Assembly: GCF_028282265.1 (NCBI RefSeq)
Contig: NZ_JANQIH010000189.1
Coordinates: 1-35,373 of the forward strand
DNA from: Allomuricauda sp.
GTDB lineage: Bacteria; Bacteroidota; Bacteroidia; Flavobacteriales; Flavobacteriaceae
Length of the DNA: 35,373 bases
Reading direction: 5' to 3'
Shown in pieces: positions 1-7,462 of this stretch. The notes under the pieces were generated by a model, which saw nothing but the letters and a program-made list of their open reading frames with translations, made no database searches and was not told where the DNA came from. The translations under genes and the position numbers were made by a program. Position 1 is the stretch's first letter, and the number at the start of each line of letters is the position of its first letter.

Positions 1-345
1 AGTTCTAGAGTCAATTAGAGTTGCATAGGGTTCACTTTCCAAACGTTTTCTTTTGTAAAGCAAAACATCTTTTCCATTTATTACTTCTCCAAACACAAAT
101 CCATCTTTTTCATAAAAATTCAGCTCAATGTCCATTAATTTAGCGTGAGTGAATTCCAGCTTTATTTTTTTAATTTCTCCAGCTTTATATTCTGTCGTTG
201 TAGATTTTCCTTCTTTTTCTTCAACTACTTTAGAGTTAATTAAAACAGCGTTTTCATCAGTTTCAGATATCGATTTTTTAGTTTCATTTAGCCAGTCAGT
301 TTGAAGTCCAAAAACGACAAATATTAAAATTAAAAATTTGTTCAT
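1..345 (-). CDS. Secreted hypothetical protein, 3' end outside window
   Basis: Not in the ORF track; I read it by hand. An ATG at 345-343 on the minus strand opens a frame with no stop down to base 1 (115 codons seen, C-terminus missing). The N-terminus (MNKFLILIFVVFGLQT) is a likely signal peptide or anchor. The rest is charged and beta-like (KIKLEFTHAKLMDIELNFYE), with a Lys/Glu-rich stretch around residue 40. I recognise no family. It is the last visible member of a run of three same-strand unknown genes separated by hairpin-rich spacers, so a cassette origin is possible. Reading frame is fairly sure; function unknown. Confidence 0.7.
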   Translation of the reverse strand, partial: MNKFLILIFVVFGLQTDWLNETKKSISETDENAVLINSKVVEEKEGKSTTTEYKAGEIKKIKLEFTHAKLMDIELNFYEKDGFVFGEVINGKDVLLYKRKRLESEPYATLIDSRT

Positions 346-634
346 AATGCTGGTTTTAAAATACCTACAACGGTTGAGCTATGAACAGTACGGGAGTAAA
401 AAAGCGTTTGCTTTCCGCCACGCAAGTAGCGAAATCTTTTTGTTTCGATTTATTTTTTCCTATTCAGAGCAAAATCCAAAAGATTTTGCGAACTTTATGA
501 AAATACGCAAACCTTGTGATAAAACCTGAAGCCCTTATTGTTTATAGGTTTTGTTGCCATTAGTAGTTTAACACAATTGTTCATCCCCCAATGTTTAGGA
601 CAGCTTTTGATATAAAACTAGCTTAAATAGACAT
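346..634. other. Hairpin-rich spacer, candidate recombination site (attC-like)
   Basis: Gene-free spacer between two minus-strand genes. It holds a perfect 8-bp stem with a 5-nt loop (GCAAAATC/GATTTTGC, 469-489) and a 7-bp inverted repeat (AAAACCT 521-527, AGGTTTT 546-552). Its two ends match those of the spacer at 1532-1734. On the minus strand one end is AACAAAACCTATAA (542-555). On the plus strand the other is CAACGG (368-373), 4 nt, GCTATG (378-383). The 63-aa plus-strand ORF inside (338-529) looks like noise. Shared ends plus internal stems suggest a site-specific recombination or repeat family; this is inference. Confidence 0.4.
469..489. repeat. 8-bp inverted repeat in spacer
   Basis: GCAAAATC, loop CAAAA, GATTTTGC: a perfect stem. 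Its core (AAATC-loop-GATTT) is the same as that of the hairpin at 1621-1640 in the neighbouring spacer. Confidence 0.6.
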
Positions 635-1531
635 TTATAACTCGTCGAATAAAATATTTCCATCAGCATCATATTTCAAATTCCATTCTCTATAGGTTGA
701 ACTGAAGCTTGAACTTCTTGGAGTCGTAGTAAAAACTTCAAACCAATAAAGCGAATAATTGTTTTTTGAAAGAGACCGATAAAATAATTCTTCAAAAATT
801 AAAAATTCCCTAATGGGATTTTCTGCAGAGTCATAATTCTTAAATCTTTCACGAGTTTTTATGGTTTTATCTAATTCTTCGTCGTATTCTACGGTCACAA
901 TACTATCTAAGTTTTCATTATTGTTATAATAGAAAGAAGATTCTTTTGGAATAGTTAATGTTTTGTAAAGAATCTTTGAAATCTTTCCGTTCAAGTTATA
1001 CTCAAAATCCAAGGTGTCAGTTTTAACTGGGTCAGAAGTTTCAATTATCTTTTGAACTATGTTATTATTTGAATCGAGGATAAAAGTTCTCTTAAAAACG
1101 GGAATATCTAATTCTAGATTATTACTTAATTTTTCTATAATAATTTTATTTTCATCATAAATGACTTCATCTGAAATTGAGTCATCATAAAAATATCTAA
1201 TTCCGGTTTCTGGAGCTACATTAGGATTATATATGCCTCCAGTTCTTTTAGTTATTTGTCCGTCTTTATTATGAAAAATACTTATTTTTTTAGAGAGGTC
1301 GGGGAAAGGTATTCCATTGGGATAATTCATGTAAGAGATAATGTAATTAAAGATATTTTGCCTATCCTCGCTTTCTTCCATTACCTCCGGTTCCTCATTT
1401 ATACCTTCAATTTCCGACGTCGGCATGTCGTCTGAAGTTGAACAACTTAGAGTTTGAAAAAAGATGCTTAGCATAAGTATTCTTAAAATTGCGTTTGACT
1501 TGGTAAATCGCATAGGATTATTTTTAGGCAT
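635..1531 (-). CDS. Hypothetical lipoprotein with YD-repeat-like beta strands
   Basis: 298 aa. The N-terminus has a basic stretch, a hydrophobic core (ILRILMLSIFFQ) and a loose lipobox ending at Cys30 (QTLSC). It is followed by the acidic/Ser-rich stretch CSTSDD that resembles Bacteroidota surface-lipoprotein export signals. The body has several motifs of the form Y-x-N/D-x(2-3)-G/N-x-I/L (YNLNGKISKILY, YNNNENLDSIV, LKYDADGNILF). These are reminiscent of RHS/YD-type beta repeats in uncharacterised Bacteroidota lipoproteins. Met7 (base 1513) is an equally possible start and gives a more typical signal peptide. It lies alone between two hairpin-rich spacers, so it probably is not in an operon with its neighbours. 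Function unknown; likely exposed on the outer membrane. Confidence 0.75.
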   Translation of the reverse strand: MPKNNPMRFTKSNAILRILMLSIFFQTLSCSTSDDMPTSEIEGINEEPEVMEESEDRQNIFNYIISYMNYPNGIPFPDLSKKISIFHNKDGQITKRTGGIYNPNVAPETGIRYFYDDSISDEVIYDENKIIIEKLSNNLELDIPVFKRTFILDSNNNIVQKIIETSDPVKTDTLDFEYNLNGKISKILYKTLTIPKESSFYYNNNENLDSIVTVEYDEELDKTIKTRERFKNYDSAENPIREFLIFEELFYRSLSKNNYSLYWFEVFTTTPRSSSFSSTYREWNLKYDADGNILFDEL

Positions 1532-1734
1532 ATTTAAAATTAGTTGATTTCAAGTTTAAAAAATGAAAATATTTTTAGACTATTAATGCCAACGGCCACG
1601 GCTATGATTTGTGGTGGCCTTGGAAATCGTTAGATTTCCAGTCGAGGCAAACCCAGCCGTTGCTAGTTTCTAAATTTGAAAGTAACGAATTGCAGCTATA
1701 AATTATAGCCCTTGTTAGCTGCAGTTTTTGAATT
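1532..1734. other. Hairpin-rich spacer, candidate recombination site (attC-like)
   Basis: Spacer with nested symmetry. There is an outer stem CAACGGC (1590-1596)/GCCGTTG (1656-1662), a perfect 8-bp hairpin TGGAAATC-GTTA-GATTTCCA (1621-1640), and TGCAGCTA (1691-1698)/TAGCTGCA (1716-1723). Its ends match the spacer at 346-634: AACAAGGGCTATAA on the minus strand (1703-1716), and CAACGG, 5 nt, GCTATG on the plus strand (1590-1606). The layout (variable gene, short end motif, long foldable stretch, matching end motif, next gene in the same orientation) is that of integron attC sites. The classical RYYYAAC/GTTRRRY boxes are only approximate. The 63-aa ORF 1602-1793 is judged to be noise. Confidence 0.45.
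1713..1723 (-). repeat. 11-nt inverted repeat, downstream copy
   Basis: TGTTAGCTGCA on the plus strand. Its exact reverse complement is at 2465-2475. The two copies sit 11 nt after the stop and 10 nt before the start of the 239-aa gene and so bracket it almost symmetrically. Confidence 0.7.
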
Positions 1735-2454
1735 TTATAGTATATCAATTTTCCTGTTGTCCATTGGATAAAAATGGTCAGACCAATATTCATTGCTCAA
1801 TCCTAGTTGGTTATTTTCATCAACGAGTTTCCATCGTTTTCCGTTAAATTGATACAACCTATAAGATTGTTTACAATAACTCGGGGTCATTTCGAAAACC
1901 GCATGTTGGACCGTTCTATTATTTCGTGTAGTAATTTTTATTTCTAGGTGTTTTCTTTTTTCGCTGGTTGTTAAATTATAATTAGGAAAATGTGATGACC
2001 TCGTTGGAATTCCAGGGATTTTGTCTGCTTTCGTGTTTTCATAAAAACAATCATGGTCAATTATAAATTTGCCATTTACATTTTTAGTTTTGCATTTCCG
2101 TATTTTATCTGCGTCGGTGACAAGTAAGCTTAAATCATAAATATTATAATCGCTTATACTTTGCAGTGTTCCATAATACTTTGATTTTTCAGTTCTTCCG
2201 ACAAGTCCAAATATTGCAAATCCATCACCCATTACTGATTTGTTCAGCTCCAAAGAAGTTTTGGTTAGCTTTTCGGATAGAATTTGATTGTCCTCTGTTA
2301 AGGTGCCTATTTTACCTTCAAGAGTTTCAATTTTTGATTTATTCTTAAGCTGATTTCCGCTGTGAATTAGCAGAGTCCCTATAAGTATAAACAAAGCGCC
2401 TAGTACCGTAAAGAGGTGTAATCCGAATATCGATATATCTGTCATTTTTGGCAT
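1735..2454 (-). CDS. Hypothetical membrane-anchored coiled-coil protein
   Basis: 239 aa, family not recognised. Visible parts: one hydrophobic segment at about residues 8-30 (HLFTVLGALFILIGTLLI); a probable coiled coil at about 38-74 (KIETLEGKIGTLTEDNQILSEKL); then a C-terminal mixed domain with four Cys residues. The short N-terminus before the membrane segment suggests an inner-membrane anchor with the C-terminal domain on one face; which face is not clear. The gene is bracketed by exact 11-nt inverted repeats 10-11 nt from its ends, which suggests it moved, or moves, as a unit. No motif indicates an enzyme or a toxin. Confidence 0.7.
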   Translation of the reverse strand: MPKMTDISIFGLHLFTVLGALFILIGTLLIHSGNQLKNKSKIETLEGKIGTLTEDNQILSEKLTKTSLELNKSVMGDGFAIFGLVGRTEKSKYYGTLQSISDYNIYDLSLLVTDADKIRKCKTKNVNGKFIIDHDCFYENTKADKIPGIPTRSSHFPNYNLTTSEKRKHLEIKITTRNNRTVQHAVFEMTPSYCKQSYRLYQFNGKRWKLVDENNQLGLSNEYWSDHFYPMDNRKIDIL

Positions 2455-2707
2455 TTGTTCAATTTGCAGCTAACACGTGTATATAAACAACCCCCTAAAT
2501 TTCCATAAATTCCAAAGGAAATCCAACAAGAATGCCCGTAAAGAGCGATGTACTTGTTTGTAACCAAGTATAAGCGTATACAAACGTTTCTTTTTTCTTA
2601 AACGCTTACAAACGGGTCTGATAAGTATGCTGTTTTTTATCTTCAATTTTTGACCTTCCAATCCCGCCCAATCCTTATTTATTTGCGGAAACCCCTATAT
2701 TTAGACC
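2455..2707. other. Spacer between cassette-like genes and radC
   Basis: Gene-free spacer. It starts with the second copy of the 11-nt inverted repeat (2465-2475), followed by CGTGTATATAAACAACC, which resembles the spacer-end motif of 346-634. It also has a bipartite stem: GTTTGTA (2556-2562) pairs with TACAAAC (2607-2613), and AAGCGT (2572-2577) with ACGCTT (2602-2607). The two stems share one base and the 5' arm has a 9-nt bulge. I see no clear TAnnTTTG promoter for radC. The ORF at 2470-2661 is low-complexity and rejected. Confidence 0.4.
2465..2475 (+). repeat. 11-nt inverted repeat, upstream copy
   Basis: TGCAGCTAACA, the exact reverse complement of 1713-1723, placed 10 nt before the start codon of the 239-aa gene. 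Confidence 0.7.
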
Positions 2708-3406
2708 ATGCAACCAAAAACCGAATCTTTATCCATTAAAAACTGGGCCGACGACGACAAACCTCGTGAAAAACTTTTGCAAAAGGGGCGAGCCATACTT
2801 TCCGATTCCGAACTTATCGCTATTTTAATCGGGTCGGGCAACCGGTCCGAAAGTGCTGTGCAACTTTCGCAACGCATTTTGGCCTCGGTAAATCATAATC
2901 TTAACGATCTAGGCAGGTTGTCCGTAAGCCAACTGATGAAGTTCAAGGGTATCGGCGATGCCAAGGCTGTCACCATTGCAGCCGCGCTAGAGATCGGAAG
3001 GCGAAGAAGGGGGGAAGAGCTCAAAAAACTAGAAAAGATAAATAGCAGCCAAGATGCCTTTGAACTGCTGTATCCGCAAATAGGGGAACTTGAACATGAA
3101 GAATTTTGGATTGTTTATCTCAATAATTCGAACAAAGTGATGCACAAGTCCCAATTGAGCAAAGGGGGCATTACGGGTACTTTGGTCGATGTGAGGTTGG
3201 TATTGAAACAGGCCCTTGAACTTGGCGCTGTGGCCCTGATATTGGCCCATAACCATCCCTCGGGAACCTTAAAGCCCAGTAGTGCCGATAAACAACTGAC
3301 GCAAAAACTCAAAATCGCCGCAGAGGCATTGGATATTAAAGTTCTGGACCATTTGATTTTGGCTCAAGACAATTATCTGAGCTTTGCCGATGCTGGAATT
3401 TTATAA
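2708..3406 (+). CDS. radC: RadC family JAB-domain protein
   Basis: 232 aa, the usual RadC length. The N-terminal third has a helix-hairpin-helix segment (LMKFKGIGDAKAVTIA, about 76-91). The C-terminal two thirds are the MPN/JAB domain, with the metal site HNHPSG at His181/His183, Asp194 ten residues on (SSAD), and an upstream Glu in EHEEFW (about 129-132). The family is named after a supposed radiation-repair gene, but its biochemical role is unsettled; a metal-dependent hydrolase fold is clear. The ATG starts just after an AT-rich stretch, and the next gene begins 5 nt after the stop, so it probably leads an operon with the deacetylase-like gene and yjjG. RadC genes often sit at the border of mobile regions, as here. 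Confidence 0.93.
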   Translation: MQPKTESLSIKNWADDDKPREKLLQKGRAILSDSELIAILIGSGNRSESAVQLSQRILASVNHNLNDLGRLSVSQLMKFKGIGDAKAVTIAAALEIGRRRRGEELKKLEKINSSQDAFELLYPQIGELEHEEFWIVYLNNSNKVMHKSQLSKGGITGTLVDVRLVLKQALELGAVALILAHNHPSGTLKPSSADKQLTQKLKIAAEALDIKVLDHLILAQDNYLSFADAGIL

Positions 3407-3411
3407 TTAAC

Positions 3412-4707
3412 ATGCTACTCGTCTATACCCATAAAATCACAAATCGGCTTTCCTACACGGCGAAGCAGATTTTTGATGGTATTCTGGGTATAGAGACCTC
3501 CTTTACCACCAAGGTTGAGGATTTCATCAAACATAAGGGACCTAAAATTACCTATTCCAAACAACCCCTACAGAACGAATTCTTTATTCGTAGCAACGAC
3601 CTGCTGTTCGAACAGGGGATAAACGATTTTTCAATCAGTGTAGAGCATTGGGACGGAATTCCTTGCTTTTTCGCTTGTGATGAAAAAAGTTCAATACCCT
3701 ACGATGTTTTATCGGCAAGTTTCTTTTTGCTAAGCCGCTACGAGGAATATTTGCCCCACGTAAAGGATAGTTTTGGGCGATTTCCCGCTAAGGAGAGTTT
3801 GGCGCACCAAAACGGTTTTTTGGAGCTACCGGTGGTTGATTTATGGGCGTATAAGCTGTTCAGAAAGCTTAAGGAACGTTTTCCCGACATGGAGCGTAAA
3901 AAAAGAAAATATCGCTTCTCATCCATTGTCAATGTCACCACTTCCCATGCGTATGCCTACCGAGGGATATCGCGCTCCCTAGGAGGTTTTTTACTCGATT
4001 TGGGTAATTTCCGATTGAGACGTGTGGCTGAAAGAACAGCTGTTCTGTTGGGCCTATCAAAGGATCCTTACGATAACTTTGAAACCTTGGTAGGCATTCA
4101 TAAGGGGTTCCCAATTAGAACCATGTTCTTTTTTCAGTTTGCCGAGTATTCGGCCCATGATAAGAACATTTCTACAAACAATAACAAGTTTAGATATCTC
4201 ATTAAATCAATGGCCGATTACAGTAAGGTGTCACTGAGTACCTCTTATTTGTCGTCGACCAACACCGAGGTTCTTGAAGAGGAAAAAAGACGCCTGGGCG
4301 ACCTGATTCATCGCCCCATCACCTATTCTAGGTTAAGATACAATCGGGTCAATGTGCCAATTACCTATCGCAACCTAGTCGATGTTGAGTTCACCGACGA
4401 TTTTTCTATGGGGTATACTCACGAAATAGGGTTTCGGGCCGGGACCTGCACTCCTTTCTATTTTTATGATATCCCACTGGAAACAAAACAGCCCCTAAAA
4501 GTGCATCCTTTTGCAGGATTTGACTACGCCTTTATGAAATACAAAAAGGCCAATGAGGTCTTTGCGAAAATGGATACGGTATTTCGGTCGGTGAAGGAGG
4601 TAAATGGGGAGCTTGTTGTGGTTTTCTCAAATGAGTTGCTTGGCAGCCCCCACAAAATCAATTGGATGGAACTTTATAAAGCCCTTTTAAAGAGATACTA
4701 TGTTTAA
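3412..4707 (+). CDS. Polysaccharide deacetylase-like protein, active site apparently lost
   Basis: 431 aa. It matches my memory of the Bacteroidota polysaccharide-deacetylase-like family usually found next to radC: an N-terminal domain (about 1-160, with SFFLLSRYEEYLPH) and a C-terminal NodB-like barrel. In that fold catalysis needs an Asp pair near the start of the barrel and a His-rich metal site. Here the first position reads SIVNVTTSHAYAYRG (about 171-185) with no Asp pair. The later segment reads VSLSTSYLSS (about 273-282), where I would expect a His. The terminal GFRAGTCTPFYFYD (340-353) is intact. It may therefore be a non-catalytic, structural or binding version. No signal peptide is seen. 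Its stop overlaps the yjjG start by 8 nt, implying translational coupling. Confidence 0.75.
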   Translation: MLLVYTHKITNRLSYTAKQIFDGILGIETSFTTKVEDFIKHKGPKITYSKQPLQNEFFIRSNDLLFEQGINDFSISVEHWDGIPCFFACDEKSSIPYDVLSASFFLLSRYEEYLPHVKDSFGRFPAKESLAHQNGFLELPVVDLWAYKLFRKLKERFPDMERKKRKYRFSSIVNVTTSHAYAYRGISRSLGGFLLDLGNFRLRRVAERTAVLLGLSKDPYDNFETLVGIHKGFPIRTMFFFQFAEYSAHDKNISTNNNKFRYLIKSMADYSKVSLSTSYLSSTNTEVLEEEKRRLGDLIHRPITYSRLRYNRVNVPITYRNLVDVEFTDDFSMGYTHEIGFRAGTCTPFYFYDIPLETKQPLKVHPFAGFDYAFMKYKKANEVFAKMDTVFRSVKEVNGELVVVFSNELLGSPHKINWMELYKALLKRYYV

Positions 4708-5389
4708 AGGATTGGTTACCGATGTCTTTTTTGATTTGGACCACACTCTGTGGGATTTTGAAAAAAACTCCAAACTCACCTTCGATAAAATACTTAATTC
4801 AAATAAGGTTGAAGTGAACCTTGAGGAATTCATGTCGGTGTACCGACCGATTAATTTAGAATTCTGGAAATTGTATCGCGAAAATCGCATTGAAAAATCT
4901 GAGCTTCGTTATCAAAGGCTCAAAAGAACTTTTGATTCTTTAAATGTACCTGTATCGGACCGGACCATTAATACGCTGGCTGAGGAATATATTGACCTTC
5001 TATCTTCATTCAACCATTTGATTCCCAATGCTGTTGAGGTGTTGAGGTACCTCTCACCCAAATATCGATTACACATTATCACCAACGGGTTTGAGGAAAT
5101 TCAGGAAAAAAAACTGAGAAACTCAAATATTCATCATTTTTTTGGTCAGATTATCGATTCTGAGACAGCAGGGGTAAAAAAACCCCATCCCCGTATTTTT
5201 CAAATGGCTCTTGAAAAGGCCCAAGTGGCTGCCGATAAGTCAGTTATGATAGGTGATAATTTGGAAGCCGATGTGATGGGAGCGAAACAATTGGGCTTCC
5301 ATGCCGTGCATTTCAACGTACATAATGACCCAGAGCACGATTTGTGCAAAACAATAGATGACCTTCTTGAAATAAAAAGCATTTTGTAG
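4700..5389 (+). CDS. yjjG: YjjG family noncanonical pyrimidine nucleotidase
   Basis: 229 aa HAD-superfamily phosphatase. All four HAD motifs are visible. Motif I is DLDHTLWD, with Asp12 nucleophile and Asp14 acid/base in FFDLDHT. Motif II is ITNG (Thr128). Motif III is Lys161 in KKPHP. Motif IV is GDNLEAD (Asp186, Asp191). The helical cap after motif I fits the YjjG group, which removes phosphate from noncanonical pyrimidine nucleoside monophosphates and so cleans the nucleotide pool. Cytosolic; no signal peptide. The start overlaps the preceding stop by 8 nt. The exact substrate cannot be read from sequence; other HAD subgroup I phosphatases are the alternative. Confidence 0.88.
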   Translation: MFKGLVTDVFFDLDHTLWDFEKNSKLTFDKILNSNKVEVNLEEFMSVYRPINLEFWKLYRENRIEKSELRYQRLKRTFDSLNVPVSDRTINTLAEEYIDLLSSFNHLIPNAVEVLRYLSPKYRLHIITNGFEEIQEKKLRNSNIHHFFGQIIDSETAGVKKPHPRIFQMALEKAQVAADKSVMIGDNLEADVMGAKQLGFHAVHFNVHNDPEHDLCKTIDDLLEIKSIL

Positions 5390-5446
5390 AGTTATAGTAG
5401 GGTATACCGACCTCGTCATTGTTTCATCTAAAAAAGTAAGATTGCT

Positions 5447-5998
5447 ATGAAAGCATTTTTCAAGTGCTTATGTACACTTATCCTTTTATCGACAGGGGTG
5501 TGGTCTTGTTCTGAAGAACAGGATTTTGACCAGTTTGATGATCTCTCCATAACCCCAACACTGGCGTCAAGTCTTTTTTCGGTGGAAGCCGAGGAGAGCT
5601 TTATCAACTCGGTTCCTGTTGTAAATACGTTTTACAGCAACACTTTTAATTTTGACCCATTCAACGAGAATTTTGTAGCTGAAAGGTTGTTGGAAGGTAC
5701 GATCAACTATGAGTTTGTGAATTCCACAAGCAAACCTATAGCTATTACTATTGAATTTTTGGATGAAGCAGGGAATATTCTGGATACAGAGATATTTGAT
5801 ATTGCTGCCGGTCCAGGATTTACAGCAACCCGTGATGTGACCTATGGTACTGGTGGAAAACCTTTGGCAATCTTAACCACAACTTCTCAGATAAGGGTGA
5901 ATGGATTCAATCTGGGAGATAACATGAGCGTATCTTCTGAATCCGACCCAAGAATAATTATGAACTCTGCCGCTGAATTCTTATTTCGATTAGAATGA
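5447..5998 (+). CDS. Hypothetical lipoprotein, first gene of envelope trio
   Basis: 183 aa. Signal peptide with lipobox VWSC at Cys21, followed by SEEQDFDQFDD, an acidic stretch typical of exported Bacteroidota lipoproteins. The remainder has an Ig-like beta pattern (GTINYEFVNSTSKPIAITIEF, then DEAGNILDTEIFDIAAGPG), suggesting a single beta-sandwich. The stop overlaps the start of the DUF5723-type barrel by 4 nt (ATGA), so the two are translationally coupled and probably work together at the outer membrane. The start lies 57 nt after yjjG without a visible terminator, so readthrough is likely. No enzymatic motif. Function unknown. Confidence 0.8.
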   Translation: MKAFFKCLCTLILLSTGVWSCSEEQDFDQFDDLSITPTLASSLFSVEAEESFINSVPVVNTFYSNTFNFDPFNENFVAERLLEGTINYEFVNSTSKPIAITIEFLDEAGNILDTEIFDIAAGPGFTATRDVTYGTGGKPLAILTTTSQIRVNGFNLGDNMSVSSESDPRIIMNSAAEFLFRLE

Positions 5999-7449
5999 GG
6001 TTCAAATTCATAGTGTTGTTTCCCATCATTTTGATGGTATTTGGCCTGCATTCCCAAAATAAGCAGTTGCTCTATGATTTCTATGAAATTCCACAGTCAT
6101 TGATGGTGAACCCTGGGGTCAATGCCCAAGAAAGATGGCATGTGGGAGTTCCCGTAATATCAGGACTTTCACTTCAAGCAGCTACTAGCGGGGTCACGGT
6201 AAACGACCTTTTCGCCAATGACGGAATCGATTTCAATGTTAAGGTAAGGGAACGGGTCTTGGATGCCATGGGCAGAAGGGACGATTTTAGCACAACCACC
6301 CAAATTGAAGTAATTAGCTTTGGGTATCGAGGTAGAAATAGGCCCGATGATTATTATTCATTCGGTATGTACGGTGAGACCGATGTTATTGTCTATTGGC
6401 CGAGAGATTTAGCAATATTGGCCTTTGAAGGCAATGGGGGTGCCAATATTGGAAGAGGTTTTGACCTTGGCCACTTGAATGTAAGGGGTGAAATGGTCAA
6501 CGTTTTTCATTTCGGAGTCAACCGGAAAATGAACGATGCCCTTACTCTTGGCGTTAGGGCCAAACTATACTCAAGTATTTTCAATTTTAAATCGGTCAAC
6601 AATTCAGGAACTTTTAGTACCGTACCAGGGGAGAACAATACACTGGCCAATACAATAACAGCAGATATGCAACTTCAAACGGCCGGGGTGGAAGGGTTTA
6701 TTGATATTCTTGAACAGGATGGAGGTAGAAGAGATGATTTAGAGCGATTATTTGCCCAAAGAGTGCTATTGGGAGGAAATCTGGGAGTTGGTTTTGACGC
6801 GGGTTTCACATACAAACTGAATCCGCAGACCACTATTACCGGAAGCATTCTTGATGTCGGGTTCATCTATAACACCAAGGATATCAAAAACTATACGCTA
6901 CAGGGAAGTGCGAGCAATGAAGGAATCAATATTTTCTTGCCTGAGGATATTGACGATTTGGGTGCTGATTTATGGCAAGAATTGGTTGATGAAATAGAAG
7001 CAGCCGTTCCCTTTGAGGATAACAGCGACGGTTTTATAAGCTTTAGACCGCTAAAGGTGTACGGCTCAATTCGGTATGATTTTGGTCAAGGAGGGAAAAC
7101 ACTTTCTCGGGAATGTGGTTGTGCCATAAATGTAACAGAGAGCACCACTACCGATTATTACAAAAACAGCGTAGGCGGGCAGTTGTTTGTGATAAAAAGA
7201 CCTTTAGGGTTCCAGCCAGCACTTACCGGATTCTATCAAAGAAGATTTGGCCGGACTTTTACATTGAAAACTACCTACACAGTAGATAAATACTCCTTTT
7301 CCAATGTGGGATTGGGCATCAATCTTCAAGCCGGTCCCATTAATTTTTATCTTCTAGGAGATAATCTTTTGGCCTATCGCAACATAGCCGACAGTCATTA
7401 CGCTTCTTTACAGTTCGGAATTAATATTCTATCTTGGAACGATAATTGA
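5995..7449 (+). CDS. DUF5723-type outer-membrane beta-barrel protein
   Basis: 484 aa. Signal peptide (MRFKFIVLFPIILMVFGLHS) followed by alternating beta strands. The mature start YDFYEIPQSLMVNPG is typical of the DUF5723 family, a PorP/SprF-like or porin-like group of Bacteroidota barrels. Many strands end in aromatic residues, and the last is SHYASLQFGINIL. A Cys pair (RECGCAINV) sits in a likely surface or periplasmic loop at about residue 375. The gene overlaps the upstream lipoprotein by 4 nt, and a secreted protein starts 13 nt downstream. The trio may form one outer-membrane complex, but this is inference from gene order. Substrate and role are unknown. Confidence 0.8.
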   Translation: MRFKFIVLFPIILMVFGLHSQNKQLLYDFYEIPQSLMVNPGVNAQERWHVGVPVISGLSLQAATSGVTVNDLFANDGIDFNVKVRERVLDAMGRRDDFSTTTQIEVISFGYRGRNRPDDYYSFGMYGETDVIVYWPRDLAILAFEGNGGANIGRGFDLGHLNVRGEMVNVFHFGVNRKMNDALTLGVRAKLYSSIFNFKSVNNSGTFSTVPGENNTLANTITADMQLQTAGVEGFIDILEQDGGRRDDLERLFAQRVLLGGNLGVGFDAGFTYKLNPQTTITGSILDVGFIYNTKDIKNYTLQGSASNEGINIFLPEDIDDLGADLWQELVDEIEAAVPFEDNSDGFISFRPLKVYGSIRYDFGQGGKTLSRECGCAINVTESTTTDYYKNSVGGQLFVIKRPLGFQPALTGFYQRRFGRTFTLKTTYTVDKYSFSNVGLGINLQAGPINFYLLGDNLLAYRNIADSHYASLQFGINILSWNDN

Positions 7450-7462
7450 TTCTAAACAATAC

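Noticed and set aside
338-529. 63-aa plus-strand ORF
   Set aside because: Lies within the hairpin-rich spacer, starts inside the opposite gene's start region, has no protein-like pattern and covers the inverted repeats.
1602-1793. 63-aa minus-strand ORF
   Set aside because: Composed of spacer inverted repeats and the end of the 239-aa gene in another frame.
2470-2661. 63-aa minus-strand ORF upstream of the 239-aa gene
   Set aside because: Basic low-complexity translation of the spacer stem; no family pattern or start signal.
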